Shown here piece after piece: positions 52,518 through 61,231 of a DNA stretch of 64,000 nt. The position numbers and the translations under genes are program-made. Positions within the stretch are counted from its first letter, which is position 1. Every line of letters starts with the position of its first letter. Source of the stretch: Azoarcus_F sp036734105 (GTDB taxonomy: Bacteria > Pseudomonadota > Gammaproteobacteria > Burkholderiales > Rhodocyclaceae); contig DAIMZH010000003.1 in the NCBI GenBank assembly GCA_036734105.1, positions 1-64,000 of the forward strand. The letters are read 5' to 3'. The notes beneath the pieces were generated by a model. The model was not told where the DNA came from. It ran no database searches and saw nothing but the letters and a program-made list of their open reading frames with translations.

Positions 52518-52819
52518 GGCTTGCTCCCCTCTGCAACCAATGCTTCGGCAATGCGCCGGATCTGCTCATCGCTGTAGCCACGGGCATGTCGGTCCATGAC
52601 GGTACCGCGGAGCCCACCATTCTTGAACTGCGTCATGGATTCAACAATCGCGTCGGCGGAAAGACCGTGAATTGCAGGCATTCCACCTTCGGATCTCCCC
52701 TCTGGCCCATGGCACGAATAACAAGTCGACGCCCATATGCGCGCCTGCCAGTCATCGGCAGCCGACGCCCCGCCGCACAGAACCAAGCCAAACGCAAACA
52801 AGCCGAAATACTTCATCAA
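52514..52819 (-). CDS. Small class I cytochrome c, partner of the sulfide dehydrogenase
   Basis: A 101-aa exported monohaem cytochrome. Signal peptide to ASA, haem site CYSCHGPEGRSEGGMPAI and distal Met probably in GTVMDRHARGYSDEQI, with the end RRIAEALVAEG. It precedes fccB, with a four-base overlap, so it is the electron acceptor subunit (FccA/SoxE type). The sulfide oxidation electrons would pass to a soluble cytochrome or oxidase. Confidence 0.9.
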   Translation of the reverse strand: MMKYFGLFAFGLVLCGGASAADDWQARIWASTCYSCHGPEGRSEGGMPAIHGLSADAIVESMTQFKNGGLRGTVMDRHARGYSDEQIRRIAEALVAEGSKP

Positions 52820-52850
52820 GTAATCTCCGTAGGCAAAGCATCCAGAAACT

Positions 52851-53516
52851 TCATTCTATTTGAATGCGTAATCCCGCCCCAAGTTTTTGCACGATCAGCG
52901 CGGCAATATCGGTGTTGCCGTTTGACAAGGCCCAGGTTTCCGCAGTGAAGCCCCTGTCGTTTTTCTGATATAGATCCACTTCGGTGTCGAGCAGGCGACG
53001 CACCACTGCAATATGGCCATTGCGCGCAGCAAACATCAACGCATTGGACTGATTGGGAGCCAACGCATTGACATCCGCTCCACGTGCCAGAAGCTGGTTG
53101 ACAATGCTCAGATGCCCCTGAAAGGCGGCATAGATGAGGGGTGTCCAGCCACCAAGGTTGATCTCGGCGCCAGCCTCCAGCAAGACATCCACCACGGCCT
53201 GATGGCCACCCAGCACCGCCAGCATCAGCGCGGAGTCACCCGCAAAATTGCGGCGGGACAGATCAGGACTGCGCTCGATCAAGGCCTGAACGGTTCTGAG
53301 ATGCCCTTCTCTGGCCGCAAGAATGAGCAAGGTGTTGCCCTGCGCATCGAGGGTATTGGGGTCAAGACCTCGATTCAACAAACCCACCAACTGACTGGTA
53401 TCACCAAGCCGGGCTGAACTGAGCGAATCCTCATAGGCGTTGGCGTGTGCCGCTCCGCCAGTGAAGCTCAATGACAGCGCAAGAAAAGTTGAGGTAAGAG
53501 CAAGACGAAAGCGCAT
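52851..53516 (-). CDS. Exported ankyrin-repeat protein
   Basis: A 221-aa protein with a Sec signal peptide (ALTSTFLALSLSFTGGAAHA) and about five ankyrin repeats: NTLLILAAREGHLRTVQALI, SALMLAVLGGHQAVVDVLLE, TPLIYAAFQGHLSIVNQLLA and NALMFAARNGHIAVVRRLLD. A protein-binding scaffold in the periplasm, partner unknown. ATG 53516 was chosen over a long upstream extension that only mirrors tatD. It sits just behind tatD and before the cytochrome gene, so it may be expressed with either. Confidence 0.87.
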   Translation of the reverse strand: MRFRLALTSTFLALSLSFTGGAAHANAYEDSLSSARLGDTSQLVGLLNRGLDPNTLDAQGNTLLILAAREGHLRTVQALIERSPDLSRRNFAGDSALMLAVLGGHQAVVDVLLEAGAEINLGGWTPLIYAAFQGHLSIVNQLLARGADVNALAPNQSNALMFAARNGHIAVVRRLLDTEVDLYQKNDRGFTAETWALSNGNTDIAALIVQKLGAGLRIQIE

Positions 53517-53517
53517 G

Positions 53518-54291
53518 TCAGTCCTGATGGGCCAAAGGAAAGAGCCTGAAATAGTTGTCGGTGGTCGCCGCCGCCACGGCTTCAGTCGTGAGTCCGCGAA
53601 GCTTTGCGATCTCGTCGGCCACGTGCACCACCCACGCAGGCTCGTTGGTTTTGCCACGGTGAGGCACTGGAGCAAGATAAGGCGAGTCGGTTTCGATCAA
53701 CAACCGGTCGAGTGGCACATATTTTGCGACTTCCTTGAGTTCGCGTGCGTTACGAAACGTGACGATACCGGAAAAGGAAATATAAAAGCCAAGGCCAAGT
53801 GCGCCTTTGGCAACATCCAGGGTTTCGGTGAAGCAGTGCATCACGCCACCGCATTGTTCTGCTCCCTCTTCCCGCATGATGCGCAAGGTGTCATCTGCCG
53901 CACTGCGCGTATGAACAATCAGCGGTAGCCGGCATTCCCGCGCGGCACGAATATGCACCCGAAAACGCTCACGCTGCCACTCAGGCGCATCCTTGTGCCA
54001 GTAATAGTCCAACCCGGTTTCACCAATGGCCACCACCTTGGGATGCCTGGCGAGTGACACAAGCTTGGCCACATCGGGTTCTTCGACATCCGCATTGTCT
54101 GGATGCACACCCACAGAGGCATGAAGAAACCGATGACGCTCGGCCAAGGACAGAACACGCGGAAAATCCTCCAGACGAACATTGACACATAAGGCCTGAA
54201 CCACCCGGTTGTCACGCATATGCTCAAGAATCGCATCTTCACGCTCGGCGAGTTGAGGAAAGTCCAGATGACAGTGGGAATCGATGAACAC
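53518..54291 (-). CDS. TatD family metal-dependent hydrolase
   Basis: A 257-aa TIM-barrel hydrolase of the TatD DNase family. Metal ligands are visible: IDSHCHLDFPQLAE, GETGLDYYWHKDAPEWQR, IVHTRSAADDT, VMHCFTETL and IETDSPYLAPVPHRGK. It is in the group next to holB, tmk and mltG in Betaproteobacteria (YcfH-like). Followed after one base by the ankyrin gene. Confidence 0.95.
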   Translation of the reverse strand: MFIDSHCHLDFPQLAEREDAILEHMRDNRVVQALCVNVRLEDFPRVLSLAERHRFLHASVGVHPDNADVEEPDVAKLVSLARHPKVVAIGETGLDYYWHKDAPEWQRERFRVHIRAARECRLPLIVHTRSAADDTLRIMREEGAEQCGGVMHCFTETLDVAKGALGLGFYISFSGIVTFRNARELKEVAKYVPLDRLLIETDSPYLAPVPHRGKTNEPAWVVHVADEIAKLRGLTTEAVAAATTDNYFRLFPLAHQD

Positions 54292-54301
54292 TTTGGTCAG
54301 T

Positions 54302-54664
54302 CTATAGCGTGTGAGTGGGTCGACTAGAGCTCAGGAGTCCAGCCAGAATGGTTTCGATGCGACTGCGCAAGGCATGACCGGCCTCGTCTGCACTGAACTG
54401 CAAGCCTACACCTGGGGTCTTGCCACCCTGCGCACCTTCCGGTGTGGCCCAGACGACACGGGTCGCTACCGGATGCTTGGTGGGATCATCCATCAACTGC
54501 AGCAACAGGAATATTTCGTCCCCCAGCAGATAGCGTCTGTTGCTGGGCACGAACAGGCCGCCATGCAGGATGAACGGCATGTAGGCCGCGTACAACGCGG
54601 ACTTGGAGGTGATGCTCAGCGACAGCACACTCGGTCTGACCGCGGTTCTGGTGGCTTCGCTCAT
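54302..54664 (-). CDS. PilZ-type protein (type IV pilus)
   Basis: A 120-aa PilZ-domain protein with SKSALYAAYMPFILHGGLFV, YLLGDEIFLLLQLMDDPTK, and TRVVWATPEGAQGGKTPGVG. The R-xxx-R motif for c-di-GMP at the N-terminus is not evident, as in the original PilZ needed for type IV pili, which does not bind the nucleotide. Its ATG overlaps the holB stop by four bases, the classical holB-pilZ order. Confidence 0.9.
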   Translation of the reverse strand: MSEATRTAVRPSVLSLSITSKSALYAAYMPFILHGGLFVPSNRRYLLGDEIFLLLQLMDDPTKHPVATRVVWATPEGAQGGKTPGVGLQFSADEAGHALRSRIETILAGLLSSSRPTHTL

Positions 54665-55725
54665 ACTGCACTCCCTGCAATTGAACGTGTATAGCGCAAC
54701 AACATGTCCTCCAGCATCAAACGGGGGTTGAGGGGGTGTTGCGCCACCCGGCGCATGCGGGTCAGCTCATTGTAACAGTTGAGCAGCGCGTCGCTGCTGC
54801 AGGCGCGTGTCAAGGCGCGCAGTGAGGTCTCGCGCGACGGAAAGAATCGTGCCCGCCCACCGAGAGCCATGGTCGCCAGATCAGTCACCCAGCAGTGCAT
54901 CCAGCCCAGCAGGTGCGGCATGTCAAAACGACTCGCCAAAGCCTCACGCGACTTGATCCAGCTTTCCCACTGAGCCGCCAGCGCCAGTGCATCGGTTCTG
55001 GGCAGACTATCGATGTCGCGCATGAAGCGGGAAAGGTGCTCAGCCATGCCCACTGCGGCCAGTCGTTCTGCCGCCAGTGGCAGACCACCTTCCACATGGG
55101 CGAGAGCGAGCCACTCTGCCGGTTTGCCACGCGCCCAGTCCTCGATCGCCCGGGCATCCGGCGGTGGCACCGACCATAGCTGACAGCGGCTGCGGATGGT
55201 CGGCAGCAAACGCCTGGGGGCTGCGCAGCACAGCACAAAAACGCAGTCGGGAGGCGGCTCCTCAAGCAGCTTGAGCAGGCCGTTGGCGGTGACGGTATTC
55301 ATGGCGTCAGCCGGTTCAATCAGCACCACCCTTCGCGCGCCCTGGTGCGCGGTCACGGTCAGTGCGGCCTGTACTTCACGAACCTGATCAATGACGATTT
55401 GCCTGGACTTGGGCTTTTCCTTGTCAGCATCCTTGCTGCGGCTCTTGCGCTTGGTTTCGTCGTCTTCCCGCTCCGGCATCAAGGCCTCGGGCAGCAGCAA
55501 GTGCAGGTCCGGGTGATTGCCTGAGCGTCCGAGCACGCAGCTTGTGCAATGCCCACAAGCCTGTCCATCATGAGCCGGTGCCTGACACAACAGGCGCGCA
55601 GCCAGCGCCTCCGCCAGATCGCGCTTGCCCACCCCGGCCGGCCCCACCAGTAACAGTGCATGCGGTGTGCGCTCGCCCAAGGCCACCAGACGCCGCCAAA
55701 CAGGATCGAGCCAGGAATGAATCAC
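54661..55725 (-). CDS. holB: DNA polymerase III delta-prime subunit
   Basis: Clamp-loader subunit. The 354-aa protein has a P-loop-like ALLLVGPAGVGKRDLAEALA, the zinc-binding cysteines CQAPAHDGQACGHCTSC, and ANGLLKLLEEPPPDCVFVLC with sensor region PTIRSRCQLW. A lysine-rich acidic insert (KRKSRSKDADKEKPKSR, about residues 92-108) is unusual. The start is a GTG at 55725 overlapping the tmk stop (GTGA); the longer open frame upstream is a shadow of tmk. Confidence 0.93.
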   Translation of the reverse strand: MIHSWLDPVWRRLVALGERTPHALLLVGPAGVGKRDLAEALAARLLCQAPAHDGQACGHCTSCVLGRSGNHPDLHLLLPEALMPEREDDETKRKSRSKDADKEKPKSRQIVIDQVREVQAALTVTAHQGARRVVLIEPADAMNTVTANGLLKLLEEPPPDCVFVLCCAAPRRLLPTIRSRCQLWSVPPPDARAIEDWARGKPAEWLALAHVEGGLPLAAERLAAVGMAEHLSRFMRDIDSLPRTDALALAAQWESWIKSREALASRFDMPHLLGWMHCWVTDLATMALGGRARFFPSRETSLRALTRACSSDALLNCYNELTRMRRVAQHPLNPRLMLEDMLLRYTRSIAGSAV

Positions 55726-56342
55726 GCCAGCCACTCCTCTACGATGCGCAACACGTCTGCCCGGATGGCAGCCGGTTCGCGATCGGCATCGATAACCCGG
55801 ATACGCTCCGGGGCGCGTGCGGCGCGCTCCAGATAGGCAGCCCTGACCCTCTCGAAAAAGTCGCAGCGTTCGCGTTCGAAACGGTCCGGCGCCTGCCCTG
55901 TGCCGGCCAGACGAACGGCCGCCTGCGCTGGCGCCAGATCGAAGATCAGTGTGAGATCCGGTTGAAAATCCGGATGCACCCAAGCCTCGAGCGCGGCAAA
56001 CTTGAGCGGGTCAAGACCGCGTCCCCCCACCTGATAGGCGTAGGTGGCATCGCTGAACCGATCCGACACGACCCAGCGACCCGCATGCAGGGCCGGCATG
56101 ATGCGGGCAGCCAAGTGCTCCCGGCGAGCAGCAAACATCAACATTGCCTCGGTTTCAAGATGCATGCCGTGATGCAGCAGCAGATTACGGAGTTGCTCGC
56201 CAAGCTCGGTACCGCCGGGTTCGCGGGTTTGCTCCACCCCGATGCCGCGCGCTTCAAGCAGGCGCACCAAGGCTTGGATCTGGCTGCTTTTGCCAGCACC
56301 ATCAATGCCTTCAAAGGTGATGAATCGGCCAGTGGCCCCCAT
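55722..56342 (-). CDS. tmk: Thymidylate kinase
   Basis: Phosphorylates dTMP to dTDP. The 206-aa protein has the P-loop FITFEGIDGAGKSSQIQAL, the DR-x motif in WVVSDRFSDATYAYQ and the lid region RLAGTGQAPDRFE. Complete, five bases after mltG in the same direction. Coupled to holB through a GTGA overlap. Confidence 0.96.
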   Translation of the reverse strand: MGATGRFITFEGIDGAGKSSQIQALVRLLEARGIGVEQTREPGGTELGEQLRNLLLHHGMHLETEAMLMFAARREHLAARIMPALHAGRWVVSDRFSDATYAYQVGGRGLDPLKFAALEAWVHPDFQPDLTLIFDLAPAQAAVRLAGTGQAPDRFERERCDFFERVRAAYLERAARAPERIRVIDADREPAAIRADVLRIVEEWLA

Positions 56343-56347
56343 ATTGT

Positions 56348-57358
56348 TCAGTTTCCTCTCCCGCGTATGTAGCGATTGACCGCCCGGTTATGCTCGGCGA
56401 GCGTGCGTGAGAACTGACTGCTGCCGTCGCCACGCGCCACAAAATACATATAGGCGGACTCTGCCGGATTGACTGCAGCGTGCAAGGCTGCCTCGCCAAC
56501 CAGCGCGATTGGCGTGGGCGGCAGGCCAACCCGGGTGTAGGTGTTGTATTCGTGATCGGTCTCGAGGTGGCGGCGGCGCAGACGCCCTTCGAACTCGTCG
56601 CCAAAACCGTAAATCACGGTGGGGTCGGTCTGCAGTCGCATGCCGATGCGCAGCCGGTTGGCAAACACCGAGGCCACCAGCGGTCTGTCGTCAGGCAGGC
56701 CGGTTTCCTTCTCGATGATGGAGGCCAGAATCAGGGCTTCGTAAGGAGACCGTAGTGGCACATCAGGCTGTCGCTGAGCCCACACATTGTCGAGTCGCAG
56801 CATCAAGGCCCGATGCGAGGCCCGGTATACCTCCAGCGCACTTGAGTGACGGTCGACCCGATAGGTGTCCGGAAAAAACAGGCCCTCTGGGTGAGCAAAC
56901 TCAGCGCCGATACGGCTCAGCAACTCGGCATCGGTCAAGTCACGCGTGTCGGCAGCCAGCCCCGGATGCAGGTCGATGATCTGCCGCATCTGGCGAAATG
57001 TCCAACCTTCGACAATGCGCACTTCGGTGCGGACCACATCGCCCCGGTGTAACTTGTCAATCAACTGGCGGGCATTCAACCCGGCTTCGATTTCGTAACT
57101 GCCAGCCACGATGCGCTCAGCCTTGCCCTCCAGCCGCGCTATCCAGTAAAACGCATCCGGGTGAACATCCACACCGCTTACGGCAATGGCACGCGCAGCC
57201 TGCCGCATATTGCTGCCACGCGCCACTGTGAACTCCAGCTTGTCCGAATCAAGCGGCAAGGCACGGTGGGCATACCACCATGCACCGCCCACGGCGGCGG
57301 CTACGAGGCTGGCGATCAGCAGGAAGAAGGTCAGAAGTCGCAAAAACATCGATTTCAT
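56348..57358 (-). CDS. mltG: Endolytic murein transglycosylase MltG
   Basis: Inner-membrane lytic transglycosylase that ends glycan-strand growth. A 336-aa protein with an N-terminal span (FLRLLTFFLLIASLVAAAVG), a LysM-like part, and the YceG domain with EGLFFPDTYRVDR, the catalytic Glu in LASIIEKETGLPDDRPLVA and NRLRIGMRLQTDPTVIYG. It leads mltG-tmk-holB-pilZ-tatD, and is divergent from ygfZ. Confidence 0.95.
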   Translation of the reverse strand: MKSMFLRLLTFFLLIASLVAAAVGGAWWYAHRALPLDSDKLEFTVARGSNMRQAARAIAVSGVDVHPDAFYWIARLEGKAERIVAGSYEIEAGLNARQLIDKLHRGDVVRTEVRIVEGWTFRQMRQIIDLHPGLAADTRDLTDAELLSRIGAEFAHPEGLFFPDTYRVDRHSSALEVYRASHRALMLRLDNVWAQRQPDVPLRSPYEALILASIIEKETGLPDDRPLVASVFANRLRIGMRLQTDPTVIYGFGDEFEGRLRRRHLETDHEYNTYTRVGLPPTPIALVGEAALHAAVNPAESAYMYFVARGDGSSQFSRTLAEHNRAVNRYIRGRGN

Positions 57359-57412
57359 TTTTTAAAAACGGAACTCGGCAGGCGCACGGGGTTCGGATAG
57401 CACGAGGATGTC

Positions 57413-57418
57413 TATAAT
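57413..57418 (+). promoter_or_regulatory. Probable -10 box for ygfZ
   Basis: A perfect TATAAT 61 bases before the ygfZ ATG, in the mltG/ygfZ divergent gap. No good -35 is seen at the expected distance. Confidence 0.4.
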
Positions 57419-57478
57419 ATCTCAAAGCCCTATCAGGCTTGCCTGCAAACCGTTCAGCCCACCGAGACGACGAAAATC

Positions 57479-58510
57479 ATGAGTTCCGACTGGATCACGT
57501 ATCTGGAGCGCTCAGGCGCCAGCTTTACCGACACCAACATTGACTTTCCGGACACTGCCACAGTAGAAGGCAGATGCATCGCCGTGCCACTGGTGCACTT
57601 GGGTTTGATCCGCTCGGTCGGTGACGATTCAGCCGTGTTTCTGCACAATCTGGTCTCCAACGACGTCAAGAAGCTGTCAAGCGACGAGGCACAATGGAAC
57701 AGCTTCAACAGCCCCAAGGGCCGCATGCTGGCCAGCATGCTGTTGTGGCGTGAAGCCGATGGGCACATGCTGATGGTTTCGCGTGACGTTCTTCCGGCCC
57801 TGCTGAAAAAACTGTCGATGTACGTGTTGCGCAGCAAGGTCAAGCTTAGCGACGCCAGCGAATCGACTGTGCTGATCGGACTGGCTGGTGACAACATTGA
57901 GTCGATCGTGACTGCGCTGGATCTGAACCTGGGTTCCGACAGGCTCAAACAGGCGGTCAACCATGCCCGAACCGGCATACGGCTAGACGCAAACACCGCC
58001 ATCGTAGCAGTGCCTGCTGAGCAGGCCGCAGAGTGCTTTGAGGCACTATTGTCCGCAGGCGCGCTAGCCGCAGGCACCAACGCATGGCAACTGGCCATGA
58101 TTCGGGCGGGTCTGCCCCTGGTCACTACCGCCACGCAAGAAGAGTTTGTCGCTCAGATGCTCAACTACGAGCTGATAGGCGGCGTGAGCTTCAAGAAGGG
58201 TTGTTACCCCGGGCAGGAGATCGTTGCGCGCACCCAGTATCTCGGGAAACTGAAGAAGCGCATGTATCGGGTCCATACGGACGCTGGCGAGCCCCCCAGG
58301 GCCGGAGAGGATATATTCACCCCAGCCTTCGGCGCACAGTCGGCGGGCAAGCTCGTCAACGTAGCCCCTGCACCCGATGGCGGTTTTGAAGCACTCGCGG
58401 TGATGCAGATCAGTTGCGCGGAGTCTGGCGAAATCCGTTTGGGCTCACTCGAAGGGCCGCGACTTACCATGCTCGAACTGCCTTACTCGCTGGAAACCAG
58501 CGAAGGTTGA
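57479..58510 (+). CDS. ygfZ: YgfZ folate-dependent iron-sulfur protein maturation factor
   Basis: A 343-aa aminomethyltransferase-like protein that assists [Fe-S] enzymes through tetrahydrofolate. The YgfZ signature KGCYPGQEIVARTQYLGK is present with the conserved Cys, and the N-terminal folate-binding part shows HNLVSNDVKKLSSDEAQWN and SPKGRMLASMLLW. Complete, followed six bases later by the DUF4936 gene. Confidence 0.94.
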   Translation: MSSDWITYLERSGASFTDTNIDFPDTATVEGRCIAVPLVHLGLIRSVGDDSAVFLHNLVSNDVKKLSSDEAQWNSFNSPKGRMLASMLLWREADGHMLMVSRDVLPALLKKLSMYVLRSKVKLSDASESTVLIGLAGDNIESIVTALDLNLGSDRLKQAVNHARTGIRLDANTAIVAVPAEQAAECFEALLSAGALAAGTNAWQLAMIRAGLPLVTTATQEEFVAQMLNYELIGGVSFKKGCYPGQEIVARTQYLGKLKKRMYRVHTDAGEPPRAGEDIFTPAFGAQSAGKLVNVAPAPDGGFEALAVMQISCAESGEIRLGSLEGPRLTMLELPYSLETSEG

Positions 58511-58516
58511 AGCCGC

Positions 58517-58891
58517 ATGTCAGGCAAGCTCACGGTTGTCGACAATTCAGGCTGTTCCTTGCAAGCGCAGACCGGCCGTAAAAACCAAAGCCAAGGTCTG
58601 CGTCTGTATGTGTATTATCGGTTGCGGGAAGGCGTCGATACCAACTCGGCCATTGAGGCCATCCGGAACATGCAGGAGGAGCTTGTCGGTCGGCACGGAG
58701 CGCGCGCCGAGCTGCTGCGACGTCGCGATGACTCCTCCACCTGGATGGAAATCTACGATCTGCTCGACGATGCGGATGATTTCGAACTGTGCCTGGTCGA
58801 GGCGGTTGCCCGACACCAGCTTGACGACTTGCTCACGGCCGACACGGAACGACACATCGAACGCTTTGTCAGCGTGACAGGGGGGCAGTGA
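58517..58891 (+). CDS. DUF4936 family protein
   Basis: A 124-aa protein of the DUF4936 family, largely confined to Betaproteobacteria. It has LRLYVYYRLREGVDTNSAIE, HGARAELLRRRDDSSTWMEI and YDLLDDADDFELCLVEAVAR. The length and secondary structure suggest a ferredoxin-like fold. It lies between ygfZ and the NRDE gene, one base before the latter. Function unknown. Confidence 0.87.
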   Translation: MSGKLTVVDNSGCSLQAQTGRKNQSQGLRLYVYYRLREGVDTNSAIEAIRNMQEELVGRHGARAELLRRRDDSSTWMEIYDLLDDADDFELCLVEAVARHQLDDLLTADTERHIERFVSVTGGQ

Positions 58892-58892
58892 T

Positions 58893-59672
58893 ATGTGTCT
58901 GGTCGTTATTGCCTGGCACGTGCACCCGGACTACCGTCTGGTCGTGGCAGCCAACCGGGACGAGTTCCGGAGCCGACCATCAAGCCCAGCTCACTGGTGG
59001 ACCGATCAAGCTTCGGTGCTCGCAGGACGCGACCTGGAAGCCGGAGGCACCTGGATGGGCTTGAGTCGGGATGGGCGCTTTGCTGCCTTGACCAATTATC
59101 GCGACCCGTCAGGACATAAACCGGGCGCCCCTTCCCGTGGAATGCTGGTTCGAGACTGCCTGACTGACAAACGCAGCGCCGTGGAAACGTTGAGCAGTCT
59201 GTCCGAAGTCAGTTCGCGCTACGTCGGATTCAACCTATTGCTGTCAGACGGCGCCACGCTCGCCATTCATGAGAGCACCACTGGCGTGGTGCGTCCCCTT
59301 GAAGCAGGCATTTATGGTCTTTCCAATCGCGTCCTAGACACCGACTGGCCCAAGCTACGGCGTGCCAAGGCGGCTTTCCAGCCTGCTCTCGCCGCCTTGC
59401 CTGATGCCAATCCAATGCTGGCCTTGTTACGAGACGAGCAAGTTGCCGACGACCATGAACTGCCACATACCGGCGTATCTGCCGACTGGGAACGCCTGCT
59501 GTCCCCAATCTTCATTCGCGCTCCCGATTACGGCACCCGATGCTCTTCCGTGGTCACTGTCCGGCACGACGGTCAAACCCGATTTTCAGAATGGTCGTGG
59601 GATGAACACGGCGCCTTGCAAAGCGACGTGACCCATCATTTCCGGGCTCACCAGCCAAAAGCAAGGGCATAA
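58893..59672 (+). CDS. NRDE (TANGO2-like) family protein
   Basis: A 259-aa protein with the family N-terminus MCLVVIAWHVHPDYRLVVAA followed by NRDEFRSRPSSPAHWW, and GRDLEAGGTWMGLSRDGRFA and YGLSNRVLDTDWPK. Cys2 is at the position of an N-terminal nucleophile if Met1 is removed. Eukaryotic TANGO2 relatives have been linked to lipid or haem handling; the bacterial role is not known. Starts one base after DUF4936. Confidence 0.9.
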   Translation: MCLVVIAWHVHPDYRLVVAANRDEFRSRPSSPAHWWTDQASVLAGRDLEAGGTWMGLSRDGRFAALTNYRDPSGHKPGAPSRGMLVRDCLTDKRSAVETLSSLSEVSSRYVGFNLLLSDGATLAIHESTTGVVRPLEAGIYGLSNRVLDTDWPKLRRAKAAFQPALAALPDANPMLALLRDEQVADDHELPHTGVSADWERLLSPIFIRAPDYGTRCSSVVTVRHDGQTRFSEWSWDEHGALQSDVTHHFRAHQPKARA

Positions 59673-59692
59673 CGGCAAGCCACAAACCGGCT

Positions 59693-60643
59693 TCAGTTAC
59701 CTTCAAGCCTGCAACGCATCTCGCGGTGGGGAATTCCTGCCTCCATGAACACTTCGCCCTGCGCCACAAAGCCAGCGCTTTCATAAAACCCCAGAGCGGT
59801 CACCTGCGCGTTCAGAACCACCTCTGACATGCCGCGTTTCTGTGCCTCCTTCATGAGTGCCTGCAGCAAGCTGGCTCCGACACCCTGCCCTCGCCAGGGT
59901 TTGAGCACAGCCATCCGGCCGACATGCCCATCGGGAAGCAGGCGCCCCGTGCCAACCACCTCACCCGTTGGAGCAACGGCCATGGCGTGTCGGCAGTGCG
60001 CATCATGCTCATCGCGCTCGATCTCAATGGGTACCCGCTGCTCCAGCACGAATACGGTTTCCCTGACAGGCATCACTTGCGCCTCAGCCACGGCCCAGTC
60101 AGCCATGACAACCTGAATGCCGGATCGCTGATCAGTTATATGCATGTTTTCACGACGCTCCAAAATGCTTACCGGGGTACCAGCCGATACCATCTCAAAC
60201 AACTCCATCACATCGTCGTTGCGCATGCGAATGCAACCATGCGACAGCGCAACGCCCATTGGCTGGTCATCCGGTGTGCCGTGAATGTAGATGTATCGGC
60301 GCATGGTATCCACATTGCCAAGGCGATTACGACCGGCTTCGCATCCACTCAGCCACAGAATGCGCGACAGAATCCAGTCTCGATCGGGGTGATGCTCAGC
60401 CAGCTCAGGGGTCCACACCTCACCGGTGTGACGCCTTCCGCGAAACACCGCCCCACGCGGAGCGTTTGCGCCGATACAGGCACGCACGACATGCCTGCCG
60501 CGAGGGGTGCAAGCGCTTCCGTTTTGCTCACCCGCCCCGTTACTGGCGGTGCTCACCGAATACCGTCTGATGACCCGCCCATGCTGGTCGAGCACTTCCA
60601 GACACTGTTGACTGAGAATAATGACGATGCCGATGCGCTTCAT
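59693..60643 (-). CDS. L,D-transpeptidase fused to a GNAT acetyltransferase
   Basis: A 316-aa protein in two parts. Residues 1-165 are a YkuD-type L,D-transpeptidase with His121 in YIYIHGTPDDQPMG and Cys137 in ALSHGCIRM. Residues 167-316 are a GNAT domain: TGRLLPDGHVGRMAVLKPWR, then GQGVGASLLQAL, and VVLNAQVTALGFYESAGFVA. No signal peptide is seen. An in-frame ATG at 60145 begins the acetyltransferase part exactly, but without a clear ribosome site. ATG 60643 overlaps the tadA stop (ATGA). In relatives these are usually two separate genes (family knowledge), so the fusion needs checking. Confidence 0.85.
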   Translation of the reverse strand: MKRIGIVIILSQQCLEVLDQHGRVIRRYSVSTASNGAGEQNGSACTPRGRHVVRACIGANAPRGAVFRGRRHTGEVWTPELAEHHPDRDWILSRILWLSGCEAGRNRLGNVDTMRRYIYIHGTPDDQPMGVALSHGCIRMRNDDVMELFEMVSAGTPVSILERRENMHITDQRSGIQVVMADWAVAEAQVMPVRETVFVLEQRVPIEIERDEHDAHCRHAMAVAPTGEVVGTGRLLPDGHVGRMAVLKPWRGQGVGASLLQALMKEAQKRGMSEVVLNAQVTALGFYESAGFVAQGEVFMEAGIPHREMRCRLEGN

Positions 60644-61125
60644 GCTGATGCGGTGCGCCCACGACGGGCAGCAAAAAAGGCCGACAACATGCTTGCGCAC
60701 TCGCTCGCCAACACCCCACCCAGCACTTCGGTGTGATGATTCAGTCGTGGCTCGGAAAACAGATCAATCACGCTGCCAGCCGCGCCGGTTTTGGGATCGC
60801 GCGCACCAAAGACGACACGCGCAATACGCCCATGCATGATCGCGCCAGAGCACATCACGCACGGCTCAAGCGTGACATAAAGTTCACAGCCTGGCAGACG
60901 ATAATTACCCAGGCGCTGACCCGCGTCACGCAAGGCCATCACTTCGGCGTGCGAGCTTGGATCATGTCCGCGAATCGGCTGATTGAAGCCTCGCCCGACA
61001 ATGTCATCCCCCAGCACTACTACAGCGCCCACCGGAACTTCGTCAAGGCTACCGGCAAGCCGAGCCTGCTCCAGTGCAGCCCGCATGAAGGCCTCGTCAC
61101 GCATCAAGGTCATAGCCTGTTTCAC
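60640..61125 (-). CDS. tadA: tRNA-specific adenosine deaminase
   Basis: Makes inosine at position 34 of tRNA-Arg. The 161-aa zinc enzyme shows SHAEVMALRDAGQRLGNY with His and Glu of the active site and LEPCVMCSGAIMHGRI with the zinc cysteines. The final DPKTGAAGSVIDLFSEPRLN is TadA-specific. It overlaps the transpeptidase gene by four bases. ATG 61125 or ATG 61113 could start it. Confidence 0.94.
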   Translation of the reverse strand: MKQAMTLMRDEAFMRAALEQARLAGSLDEVPVGAVVVLGDDIVGRGFNQPIRGHDPSSHAEVMALRDAGQRLGNYRLPGCELYVTLEPCVMCSGAIMHGRIARVVFGARDPKTGAAGSVIDLFSEPRLNHHTEVLGGVLASECASMLSAFFAARRGRTASA

Positions 61126-61231
61126 TTTTGATTACTTCAGTCGTTAAATTTTAACTGATCGTCGGGTGCTGCAATGCACCACCCGACACTTGAATTTGCT
61201 AATATTCGGTCACTATTGACGGAGCGCATAG

